64,000 nt of DNA. Source: Comamonas sp. GTDB lineage: Bacteria; Pseudomonadota; Gammaproteobacteria; Burkholderiales; Burkholderiaceae_C. The stretch's first letter is position 1, and every line of letters starts with the position of its first letter. Position numbers and translations under genes: made by a program. Under the pieces are notes generated by a model that did no database searches, was not told the origin of the DNA, and saw nothing but the letters and a program-made list of their open reading frames with translations. Location: positions 1 to 64,000 of the forward strand of contig JADMKK010000049.1 of assembly GCA_015478895.1 (NCBI GenBank). The letters run 5' to 3'. Shown here piece after piece: positions 1 to 7,202 of this stretch.

Positions 1-1493
1 CATCTGCTACAACAACAGAAGCTGCCAGTCCTGGCACTGCTTCGGTTTCAGAGACAAAACCTGCTGAAACTGAGCAAAATCAAGGGCAAGCAGCTCCTGA
101 AAATGCAGCGCCTGCAAGCGCAGCAAGCTCTATGGACATCGTGATCCCCGATATTGGTGATTTCAAAGACGTGGCCGTCATTGAAATGCTGGTCAAGGTG
201 GGCGATACCGTGACCGCCGAGCAGTCCCTGTTCACGGTCGAGTCCGACAAGGCATCAATGGAAATCCCATCGCCTGCTGCAGGCACCATCACCGCGCTGA
301 CGCTGCAAATCGGCGGCACGGTGAATATCGGTGACGTGGTCGGCACCATGAGCGTGGAGGGGGCAGCCCCCGCCGCTGCGGCACCGGCTGCCACGCCCGC
401 GCCGGCTGCTGCGGTTGAAGCGCCCAAAGCGGCTCCCGCCGTTGCTGCGCCTGCACCCGTAGCTACAACGACTGCAGTGGCTGCACCCGCTGCGGCACCT
501 GTGCCTGCGCACAACCCCAGCGTCGCACCTTCGGGCCAACTGCCCCACGCATCGCCATCGGTACGCAAGTTCGCCCGCGAACTGGGCGTGCCTTTGGCTG
601 AAGTCAACGGTTCCGGCCAAAAGGGCCGCATCACGCAGGAAGACGTGATGGGCTTTACCAAGTCCGTCATGGCCGGCGCGGTGCAGACTGTGGCGCAAGC
701 TGCCAACGCCCCCAAGGCTGCAGCTGCATCCGGTGGCAACACCGGCGGCCTGGAAGTGCTGGCATGGCCCAAGGTGGACTTTGCCAAGTTCGGCCCGGTC
801 GAGCGCAAGGATTTGTCGCGCATCAAGAAGATCTCGGGCGCCAACCTGCACCGCAACTGGGTGATGATTCCCCACGTCACCAACAATGACCTGGCCGACA
901 TCACCGAGCTGGAGGCCTTCCGCGTCTCCACCAACGGTGAACAGGCCAAGGCCAAGAGCGATGTCAAAGTCACCATGCTGGCCTTCGTCATCAAGGCCGT
1001 GGTCGCTGCGCTCAAGAAGTTCCCAGAGTTCAACGCCAGCCTGGATGGCGATACTTTGGTCTACAAGCAGTACTTCAACATCGGCTTTGCGGCAGATACG
1101 CCCAATGGTTTGGTGGTGCCGGTACTGAAAGATGCAGACAAAAAAGGCATCCTGCAGATCAGCGAAGAAATGTCGCTGCTGGCCAAAAAGGCCCGCGACG
1201 GCAAGCTGGGCGCGGCGGACATGCAAGGCGGCTGCTTCTCGATATCGTCATTAGGCGGCATTGGCGGCACCGACTTCACGCCGATTGTGAATGCGCCCGA
1301 GGTGGCCATCCTCGGCCTGTCGCGGGGCTCCATCCAGCCGGTGTGGAACGAAGACAAAGAAAAGTTCGTTCCTCGTCTGATGCTGCCTTTGAGCCTGTCG
1401 TATGACCACCGCGTCATCGATGGCGCAGCCGCTGCACGCTTTAACGCGTTCCTGGGCCAAGTGCTGGCGGACTACCGCCGCATCCTGCTGTAA
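1..1493 (+). CDS. aceF: Dihydrolipoyllysine acetyltransferase, E2 of pyruvate dehydrogenase (5' end outside window)
   Basis: E2 core of the pyruvate dehydrogenase complex; it transfers acetyl groups from lipoyl-lysine to CoA. The frame is open from base 3, and the first 43 visible codons are an Ala/Pro/Thr linker, so the gene begins upstream and probably has another lipoyl domain there. The Met at base 132 is internal: it opens a lipoyl domain (ESDKASMEIP carries the lipoylated Lys), followed by an Ala/Pro linker, the peripheral-subunit-binding domain (PSVRKFARELGV) and the catalytic domain with SYDHRVIDGA near the end. It is followed after 18 bases by lpdA, the E3 subunit. The linker at 83-99 carries a 17-mer also found in lpdA and in a hydrolase gene in this window. 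Confidence 0.95.
   Translation, partial: SATTTEAASPGTASVSETKPAETEQNQGQAAPENAAPASAASSMDIVIPDIGDFKDVAVIEMLVKVGDTVTAEQSLFTVESDKASMEIPSPAAGTITALTLQIGGTVNIGDVVGTMSVEGAAPAAAAPAATPAPAAAVEAPKAAPAVAAPAPVATTTAVAAPAAAPVPAHNPSVAPSGQLPHASPSVRKFARELGVPLAEVNGSGQKGRITQEDVMGFTKSVMAGAVQTVAQAANAPKAAAASGGNTGGLEVLAWPKVDFAKFGPVERKDLSRIKKISGANLHRNWVMIPHVTNNDLADITELEAFRVSTNGEQAKAKSDVKVTMLAFVIKAVVAALKKFPEFNASLDGDTLVYKQYFNIGFAADTPNGLVVPVLKDADKKGILQISEEMSLLAKKARDGKLGAADMQGGCFSISSLGGIGGTDFTPIVNAPEVAILGLSRGSIQPVWNEDKEKFVPRLMLPLSLSYDHRVIDGAAAARFNAFLGQVLADYRRILL
83..99 (+). repeat. Coding-embedded copy of the dispersed repeat end (17-mer) in the aceF linker
   Basis: AGGGCAAGCAGCTCCTG is identical to bases 1880-1896 (lpdA) and 52510-52526 (hydrolase). 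In all three it is read in the same frame as Gly-Gln-Ala-Ala-Pro. It resembles one arm of the intergenic palindromic repeats of this window. Confidence 0.7.
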
Positions 1494-1511
1494 ACGAAGG
1501 GCTGCAACACT

Positions 1512-3407
1512 ATGGCAATCATCGATATTCAAGTGCCCAACATTGGCGACTTCGCCGAAGTGGGCGTGATCGAACTGCTGGTGCAGCCCGGTGACACCGT
1601 CACCGTGGACCAGTCGCTCATCACCGTCGAATCCGACAAAGCCTCCATGGAGATTCCTTCCAGCCACGCCGGTGTGGTGAAGGCCGTCCTGGTGAAGATG
1701 GGCGACAAAATCGCCGAAGGCTCGGCGGTTATCTCGCTGGAAGTGGCAGAGGGCGCGGCGACGGCGGCAGAACCTGCTGCGCTCGCTGCTGCACCCGCTT
1801 CTGCTCCTGAAGCACAAGCAGCTAGCCCGCAGCCAGCCAAGGTTTCGGATACAAAAGTACCTGAAAACAAGGTAACACCAGGGCAAGCAGCTCCTGCTCC
1901 TGTAGCAAGCAACTTTGCGGGTACGGTCGATATGGACGCTGACGTGGTCGTCATCGGCGGTGGCCCCGGCGGCTACTCCGCAGCCTTCCGCGCTGCGGAC
2001 TTGGGCCTGAAGGTGGTGATCGTTGAGCGCTACAAAACGCTGGGCGGCGTCTGCCTGAACGTGGGTTGCATTCCCTCCAAGGCGCTGCTGCACGTGGCTG
2101 CCGTGATTGACGAGGTCAAGCACCTCGAAGTCGCGGGCGTCAAGTTTGGCGCACCCGAGGTGTCGATTGACACCCTGCGTGGCCACAAAGACAAGGTCAT
2201 CACCAAGCTGACTGGCGGTCTGGCCCAGATGGCCAAGATGCGCAAAGTCACTGTGGTGCGTGGCGTGGCCACCTTTGTCGGCTCGCACCACATCGAAGTG
2301 GCCGAGACCGAAGGCGACAAGCAAGTGCAGACCGGGGCCAAGAAGGTCGTTCAGTTCAAGAACGCCATCATTGCCGCTGGCTCGCAAGCCGTGCACCTGC
2401 CCTTCATGCCCAAAGACCCGCGCGTGGTGGATTCCACCGGCGCGCTGGGCCTGAAGGCTGTGCCCAAGCGCATGCTCATCTTGGGTGGCGGCATCATCGG
2501 TCTGGAAATGGGCACCGTCTACTCCACGCTGGGCGCACGCCTGGACGTGGTGGAAATGATGGACGGCCTGATGCAAGGCGCTGACCGCGACCTGGTCAAG
2601 GTCTGGCAAAAAATGAACGCGCCGCGCTTTGACAACATCATGGTCAACACCAAGACCGTGGGTGCCGAAGCCACGCCCGAAGGCATAAAGGTGTCGTTTG
2701 CGCCAGCCAAGGACGGCGTCACCGTGCCTGAGCCACAAACCTACGACCTCGTCTTGCAAGCCGTGGGCCGCACGCCCAATGGCAAGAAGATTGGCGCAGA
2801 AGCTGCCGGCGTGGCCGTCACCGACCGCGGCTTTATCGACGTCGACATCCAAATGCGCACCAACGTGCCGCACATCTTTGCCATTGGCGACATCGTGGGC
2901 CAGCCCATGCTGGCGCACAAGGCCGTGCATGAAGCGCACGTGGCCGCCGAAGTCATCGCCGGTGAATTGCAGGGCAACAAAGAACTGGCAGCCGCCGCGT
3001 TCAACGCCCGCGTGATTCCTTCAGTCGCCTACACCGACCCCGAAGTGGCATGGGTGGGCCTGACCGAAGACCAGGCCAAGGCACAAGGCATCAAGGTCAA
3101 GAAGGGCATGTTCCCCTGGGCCGCCTCCGGCCGCGCCATTGCCAACGGCCGCGACGAAGGCTTCACCAAGCTGCTGTTTGACGATTCCCCCGAAGCCCAC
3201 GGCCACGGCCGCATCCTGGGCGGCGGCATGGTTGGCACGCATGCGGGCGACATGATTGGTGAGATTGCCTTGGCGATTGAGATGGGTGCAGACACCGTTG
3301 ATATCGGCAAGACGATTCATCCGCACCCGACGCTGGGCGAGTCGATTGGTATGGCGGCGGAAGTGGCGCATGGGTCTTGTACAGATGTACCTCCGGTGCG
3401 TCGTTAA
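1512..3407 (+). CDS. lpdA: Dihydrolipoamide dehydrogenase with N-terminal lipoyl domain (E3)
   Basis: Flavoprotein that reoxidises dihydrolipoamide with NAD+ in the pyruvate dehydrogenase complex. Residues 1-80 form a lipoyl domain (ESDKASMEIP), an arrangement common in betaproteobacterial E3. A Pro/Ala linker of about 60 residues follows, then the FAD/NAD disulfide oxidoreductase: FAD-binding GGGPGGYSAA, redox-active disulfide GGVCLNVGCIPSK near residue 180, NAD-binding GGGIIGLEMG, and the C-terminal interface with HPHPTLGE (catalytic His-Pro). At 631 aa it is longer than E3 proteins without a lipoyl domain. It sits 18 bases behind aceF and is followed by a terminator. The linker DNA contains an imperfect inverted repeat related to the intergenic repeat family. 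Confidence 0.96.
   Translation: MAIIDIQVPNIGDFAEVGVIELLVQPGDTVTVDQSLITVESDKASMEIPSSHAGVVKAVLVKMGDKIAEGSAVISLEVAEGAATAAEPAALAAAPASAPEAQAASPQPAKVSDTKVPENKVTPGQAAPAPVASNFAGTVDMDADVVVIGGGPGGYSAAFRAADLGLKVVIVERYKTLGGVCLNVGCIPSKALLHVAAVIDEVKHLEVAGVKFGAPEVSIDTLRGHKDKVITKLTGGLAQMAKMRKVTVVRGVATFVGSHHIEVAETEGDKQVQTGAKKVVQFKNAIIAAGSQAVHLPFMPKDPRVVDSTGALGLKAVPKRMLILGGGIIGLEMGTVYSTLGARLDVVEMMDGLMQGADRDLVKVWQKMNAPRFDNIMVNTKTVGAEATPEGIKVSFAPAKDGVTVPEPQTYDLVLQAVGRTPNGKKIGAEAAGVAVTDRGFIDVDIQMRTNVPHIFAIGDIVGQPMLAHKAVHEAHVAAEVIAGELQGNKELAAAAFNARVIPSVAYTDPEVAWVGLTEDQAKAQGIKVKKGMFPWAASGRAIANGRDEGFTKLLFDDSPEAHGHGRILGGGMVGTHAGDMIGEIALAIEMGADTVDIGKTIHPHPTLGESIGMAAEVAHGSCTDVPPVRR
1811..1896 (+). repeat. Repeat-family element embedded in the lpdA interdomain linker
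   Basis: Imperfect inverted repeat: AGCAGCTAGCCC and GGTTTCGGATAC on the left face GTACCTGAAAACAAGG and GGGCAAGCAGCT on the right. The arrangement and arm sequences match the long intergenic hairpins at 33241-33334 and 44381-44461. Here it is translated without stops as part of the Pro/Ala linker. Confidence 0.55.
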
Positions 3408-3450
3408 GGCGAACGACTTGGCGCTTGGGTCTTACTCAGCGCTTTGAAGC

Positions 3451-3479
3451 AAAAGGCAGCCTTTATGGCTGCCTTTTTT
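3451..3479 (+). terminator. Rho-independent terminator of the pyruvate dehydrogenase operon
   Basis: AAAAGGCAGCC, a short TTTAT loop, then GGCTGCCTTTTTT, 44 bases after the lpdA stop. Strong stem followed by a T run. Confidence 0.9.
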
Positions 3480-3500
3480 ATGGGCTGAATTGTTGGATTT

Positions 3501-3555
3501 GATAGCTGCTAGCGCTTGTTGGATAAGGGCTAGAAGGTGATTTGGCTCTGATTTT
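3501..3555 (+). repeat. Dispersed palindromic repeat, copy 1
   Basis: GATAGCTGCTAGCGCTTGTT, then GGATAAGGGCTAGAAGG and a T-rich tail. It belongs to the family TAGCTgnyAGCGCTTG-n-GATAAnGGCTAGA seen at many intergenic positions of this window. Confidence 0.75.
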
Positions 3556-3591
3556 GGTTTTGTTGCTTGCTTGAGGGCAGAGGCGGGGATT

Positions 3592-3770
3592 TCGCCCCCG
3601 CGGGCGAGTAACTTTCTTGTTCGCGACAAGAAAGTCACCAAAGAAGCGCGTCTGCCGACGGCTGTCCCGCAGAACTCGCGGCGTTCCGTCGTCACTCTGC
3701 TCAAACAGCCGCCGGAAATATGAAGGATTTCCACGAAGCCATGCGCGACGCTTGCGCGCGCATGGGGTAG
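3592..3770 (+). repeat. GC-rich conserved-looking non-genic sequence with inverted repeats
   Basis: Between lpdA and the AT-rich DUF3800 gene. It has a perfect hairpin, ACTTTCTTGT / TCGCG loop / ACAAGAAAGT at 3611-3635, and a second inverted pair CATGCGCG / CGCGCATG at 3740-3764. I recognise this kind of sequence as recurring in many Burkholderiales genomes, often mis-called as short ORFs; that is recollection, not a search. Short ORFs on both strands here look non-genic. It directly borders the AT-rich segment and may mark a recombination edge. Confidence 0.45.
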
Positions 3771-3865
3771 GAGCAATTGCATTTTTACGTCACTTATTAA
3801 ATTATTTTTGATATTTATAATTTATTTATATATCATTTAATGCTCCAAAATAATTTTTTGATTTT

Positions 3866-5005
3866 ATGAGTGAATTTTTTGCATTTATAGATGAATCTGG
3901 AAATAACGCGTTAAATACAAAAAAAGATGGTGCAACAAAATATTTTGTTCTAGCAGCAGTCGTCTGTGATAGTAATTCAATAGATAAATTGAATCAGCTT
4001 GCATCCAAAATATCTTTAGATTTCTATAGCGGCGGTGAAATAAAATCAAACAAGACAAAACCTGAAAGAAGAATAAAAATATTAAAATTGTTAATTGAAA
4101 ATGATGTTAAATTTTCAACAATGGCAATTAATAAAGATGAAATTTCTAAAGATTCCGCATTGGATTACAAGCAAGTATTTATTAAGTATATAAATAAAAT
4201 TTTCTATTCTCAGTTAGTTGTTAGGCATGAGCCATTGACAATATTGGCGGATAAGCATGGTGGCGACGATTTTAGTTCTGGTTTTTTAAATTATGTGGAG
4301 AAAAATTTTAGAGATCAGCTTTTTAAGCCTGTTAGTGTTAAGCATGTTGATAGTAAGCAAGAGAAGATAATACAGATTGCTGATTTGATTAGTGGTACTG
4401 TAAGATTATTCTATGAGGGTAAAAATAAAGAAATTAATGATTTATTCTTGGATTATAAAAAGAAGTCTTGCCTGTTTATTGATGAGTGGCCATTGCGCTC
4501 ACGCAGAAGTCAAGTCGTTAAGGAAGGTGATTTCAAGCAAGATATTCTAGTGGCTGATTTATCTATATCTTTAGCTCAAAATTTTAAAAGTAAAAATTTT
4601 TCAATCACAGATGAATTTGTTCAGATGCAGGTCGCTGTTGTTGGGCATCTCCTATTTAATGCTATTTATGATGGTAATAGATATTTGAAGATTCCTGAAA
4701 TAAAAGGGTATCTGAATTCGCAAGGCTACCCTGAAATTGGCGATCAACAATTTAGAAGTAATGTGATTGCAAAATTAAGAGACTCAGGCTTGATAATTGC
4801 CTCATCTAATGATGGATATAAAATACCAACAAGATATAAGGACGTTATTGATTTTGTAGAAAAAGTTGATGGTCTAGTTATTCCATTAATTGATAGATTG
4901 GCGCGAGCTAGAGAATTAATAAAATCCAAGAGTAATGGTATATATGATCCGTTATCTGATGATAGATATAAAAAACTAAAAGATATTATTGAAATTATTA
5001 AATAG
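3866..5005 (+). CDS. DUF3800 protein with C-terminal winged-helix-like region, AT-rich
   Basis: 379-residue protein opening with FAFIDESGN, the signature of DUF3800, whose Asp/Glu residues resemble an RNase H-like active site. A later LADKHGGDDF and the IQIADLISGTVRLF stretch (about residue 170) also fit the family. Residues about 235-330 read like an added winged-helix segment (IPEIKGYLNS and KLRDSGLIIAS). The family is frequent in prophages and defence-rich regions; biochemical function is unknown to me. The gene and its flanks (about 3779-5110) are strongly AT-rich against GC-rich neighbours, so recent transfer is likely. It stands alone, with no partner gene visible. Confidence 0.8.
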   Translation: MSEFFAFIDESGNNALNTKKDGATKYFVLAAVVCDSNSIDKLNQLASKISLDFYSGGEIKSNKTKPERRIKILKLLIENDVKFSTMAINKDEISKDSALDYKQVFIKYINKIFYSQLVVRHEPLTILADKHGGDDFSSGFLNYVEKNFRDQLFKPVSVKHVDSKQEKIIQIADLISGTVRLFYEGKNKEINDLFLDYKKKSCLFIDEWPLRSRRSQVVKEGDFKQDILVADLSISLAQNFKSKNFSITDEFVQMQVAVVGHLLFNAIYDGNRYLKIPEIKGYLNSQGYPEIGDQQFRSNVIAKLRDSGLIIASSNDGYKIPTRYKDVIDFVEKVDGLVIPLIDRLARARELIKSKSNGIYDPLSDDRYKKLKDIIEIIK

Positions 5006-5148
5006 CATTTATATAATAATATGAAATTAAATTCGCGGAAAATTTAATTAATGATATTTCTAGATGTTTGCTCCGATGAAGATCGATAGAAAATTTTAAT
5101 AATTTAGTTTTGTGGTTCAACTGCGCATTTGTTGATGTAGAGCTATGA

Positions 5149-5346
5149 GCGCAGTACGCAAGAATACGTGGCCATTTGCCAGAGTTCGGTAGAACCAGAA
5201 CCAGACCCGCTGGGCCTGAAGCTCTACACACTCACTATGACATCGTGCGTGCTGTGGCATGCATCGATGCCGATGCGCTCATGCCGACGCGTTATGGCTT
5301 GCTCCTCAGCCAGTCCAAGGCTTTGCAAGATGCACAAGACTTATAG
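5149..5346 (+). pseudogene. Remnant of an unidentified gene (C-terminal part)
   Basis: An open frame ends at TAG 5344-5346 and reads ALHTHYDIVRAVACIDADAL then MPTRYGLLLSQ. It has protein-like composition, unlike the surrounding frames, but no start codon and a TGA immediately upstream at 5146. It looks like the 3' end of a gene whose 5' part was lost when the AT-rich segment arrived. Family not identified. Confidence 0.35.
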
Positions 5347-5350
5347 TTTT

Positions 5351-5400
5351 AATAGCTATCAGCGCTTGCTGCATAAGTCTTATAGCCATATTTGATGCTA
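5351..5400 (+). repeat. Dispersed palindromic repeat, copy 2
   Basis: AATAGCTATCAGCGCTTGCT, then GCATAAGTCTTATAGCCATA and TTTGATGCTA. Follows the gene remnant directly. Confidence 0.75.
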
Positions 5401-5581
5401 ATTTAAATAGCTCAAAGAGGCAGCCTCACAAATGCCCCAACATCACGGCAAAAAACTTCGCAATAAAGTTGGTGGAAAAATTCGAAAATTATTGATAAAA
5501 ATAATTAAAAACAATTGGTTATGCGTGAGTTCAACTTGGCGGATAACTGCGCTCTATAACTCACTCCATCCGTTTTAACCC

Positions 5582-6739
5582 TTGCTGCCCTCGGATCTCA
5601 AGCAAGAGCCTTTGCTCTCCAAAACCGGTGACTTGGTGCGTGCTGCCACCACCTTGGCAGGCAAGCGTGTACAGCCAGAGCTGCATGTGTTGCTGCGTAG
5701 CATGAATTCCTACTACACCAACCGCATTGAAGGGCAGCACACGCGCCCGCATGAAATTGAGCAGGCGTTGCGCAAAGACTTTTCTGCCAACAAAGAGCTG
5801 GCGGCCAAGCAGCGTTTGGCGGTGGCGCACATTGAGGCAGAAGCTGCGCTGGAGCAGCGTTATGCCGGTGAAGCGGCCGTCGCAACCCTCTATAGCCAGC
5901 AGGCCGTGCAGGATGTGCACCGCGAATTGTTTGGCCGTTTGCCAGAGCAGGACTGGGAGGTGAACGAAGGCCAAGTCGTGGTGCCCGGCCAGTTGCGTGG
6001 GCGTGAGGTGCGTGTGGGGCAGCATATTGCGCCAGCGGCGGCGCATGTGCCAGAGTTTTTGGCGCGCTGGTCGCAGCGCTATGGCCGCGTGCGCCGGGGG
6101 GAGGCGGCTTTGGTGACCATGGCGTGTGCCCACCACCGCTTGGGCTGGATTCACCCATTCCCCGATGGCAATGGCCGCGTCATGCGGCTGCACACGCATT
6201 TGGTGTTGCACGCTTTGGGGCTGACCAATGGGCTGTGGTCGCCATTGCGTGGTTTTGCCCGCAGCCAGGAACGCTATTACATGTTGCTGGCTGAGGCAGA
6301 CAACACCCGCCGCGGCGATTTGGATGGGCGCGGTAATCTGAGTGAGCTAGCCTTGGTGACCTGGGCTGACTATGTGCTGGACATGGGCCTGGACCAGGTG
6401 CAGTTCATGCAGCAGATGCTGGACTTTGATGCCATCAAGCAGCGCATTGAGGCGGCCTTGGTGGTGGAGGCCACGGTGCACAAATCTGGCGTGCGCCCCG
6501 AAAGCCTGCGGGCATTGCACTATCTTTTCCTGAGCGGCGAAGAACTGGCACGGGGCGAGTTCAAATCCATGCTGGGCTTGAGCGACCGCCTGGCGACCGA
6601 TGCTTTGGGCGCCTTGGTCAAACGTGGCTATCTGCGCAGCGACAGCCCGCAAGGCAAGGTGCGTTTTGGCTTGCCGCAGCATGCGCTGCGCTTCTTGTTT
6701 CCCAAGTTGTGGCCGGAAGCGGAAGCCGATGCACCATAA
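5582..6739 (+). CDS. Fic family protein (AMPylase-type)
   Basis: Fic proteins transfer AMP or related groups to target proteins. The core motif HPFPDGNGR sits near residue 190, and the autoinhibitory motif TNRIEG (pattern S/T-x3-E-G/N) near residue 46 precedes it, which marks class II with an N-terminal inhibitory helix. The C-terminal third resembles the winged-helix tail seen in this subgroup (LALGALVKRGYLRS-like region). Start is uncertain: TTG 5582 follows an in-frame TAA (5576). The same frame upstream is open back to GTG 5525, so a nonsense change may have shortened the protein. ATG 5702 would remove part of the region before the inhibitory helix. Confidence 0.85.
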   Translation: MLPSDLKQEPLLSKTGDLVRAATTLAGKRVQPELHVLLRSMNSYYTNRIEGQHTRPHEIEQALRKDFSANKELAAKQRLAVAHIEAEAALEQRYAGEAAVATLYSQQAVQDVHRELFGRLPEQDWEVNEGQVVVPGQLRGREVRVGQHIAPAAAHVPEFLARWSQRYGRVRRGEAALVTMACAHHRLGWIHPFPDGNGRVMRLHTHLVLHALGLTNGLWSPLRGFARSQERYYMLLAEADNTRRGDLDGRGNLSELALVTWADYVLDMGLDQVQFMQQMLDFDAIKQRIEAALVVEATVHKSGVRPESLRALHYLFLSGEELARGEFKSMLGLSDRLATDALGALVKRGYLRSDSPQGKVRFGLPQHALRFLFPKLWPEAEADAP

Positions 6740-6748
6740 ATAAAAAAT

Positions 6749-6800
6749 GAGCTACCAGCGCTTGTTAGATAAGCGCTAGATCCTGTTTTGGCTCTGATTC
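6749..6800 (+). repeat. Dispersed palindromic repeat, copy 3
   Basis: GAGCTACCAGCGCTTGTTAG, then ATAAGCGCTAGATCC and TTTTGGCTCTGATTC. It shares the tail TTTGGCTCTGATTnTTTT with copy 1. Confidence 0.75.
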
Positions 6801-6831
6801 TTTTTGGGGCTGGAGAGAACTCACTTGCTCG

Positions 6832-6904
6832 TTAATTTCCCGATCAGGAAGTATTGATTCCCTATCGCAGCATTTGGGCGCATAATTTCCCGAACGGTAA
6901 TTTT
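6832..6904. promoter_or_regulatory. Two HipB-type operator boxes upstream of hipB
   Basis: Box 1 (6837-6850) TTCCCGATCAGGAA and box 2 (6883-6904), with core TTTCCCGAACGGTAATT, lie 17-84 bases before the hipB ATG. Their cores match two further boxes after hipA. HipB autorepression through paired palindromes is established for the family; binding here is inferred. Confidence 0.65.
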
Positions 6905-6920
6905 CAGAGCCATCCACCTT

Positions 6921-7202
6921 ATGTCCACCATTCACACCACCGATCAGCTGGGCACCGCCTTGCGCGCAGCCCGCAAACAACTGGGGCTGACCCAGCCGCA
7001 GCTGGCCTTGGCCGCAGGTGTGGGCACGCGGTTTATTGTGGATTTGGAGGCGGGTAAGCCCACGGTGCGGCTGGAGCATGTGTTGCGTGTGATGGATGCG
7101 TTGGGCATTGCGCTGCAACTGGGCGGCTTGCCGGATGCAGTGTCTGAAGGCGCTGCGGACGGGGCCACCGCGTTAGCAGGGGGCACAGACCATGGCGTCT
7201 GA
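6921..7202 (+). CDS. hipB: HipB-like antitoxin, XRE family regulator
   Basis: 93-residue DNA-binding antitoxin that would neutralise HipA and repress the operon. Residues about 8-65 form a Cro/CI helix-turn-helix (LGTALRAARKQLGLTQPQLA and FIVDLEAGKPTVRLE). A 25-residue tail follows, probably for HipA contact. It overlaps hipA by 11 bases, typical of translational coupling. Palindromic boxes immediately upstream fit autoregulation. Confidence 0.9.
   Translation: MSTIHTTDQLGTALRAARKQLGLTQPQLALAAGVGTRFIVDLEAGKPTVRLEHVLRVMDALGIALQLGGLPDAVSEGAADGATALAGGTDHGV

Larger units (their letters stand above)
5006..5581. other. Gene-poor stretch between DUF3800 and fic
   Basis: AT-rich DNA continues to about 5110, the right edge of the DUF3800 segment. 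Then comes a GC-richer gene remnant (5149-5346), one dispersed repeat (5351-5400), and AT-rich sequence without a convincing gene up to the fic start. No RNA gene recognised. Confidence 0.6.

Noticed and set aside
80-1226. Two long antisense frames over aceF
   Set aside because: Low-complexity Ala/Thr or Arg/Ser runs arise from the reverse of the Ala/Pro linker and lipoyl domain coding sequence.
1251-2939. 562-codon open frame antisense to aceF and lpdA
   Set aside because: Its sequence is His/Gly/Arg-rich and has no family resemblance; it mirrors the codon bias of the well-supported genes on the other strand.
3432-3811. Short ORFs on both strands between lpdA and DUF3800
   Set aside because: They run through the terminator, a dispersed repeat and a hairpin-rich non-genic sequence; no start signals or protein-like composition.
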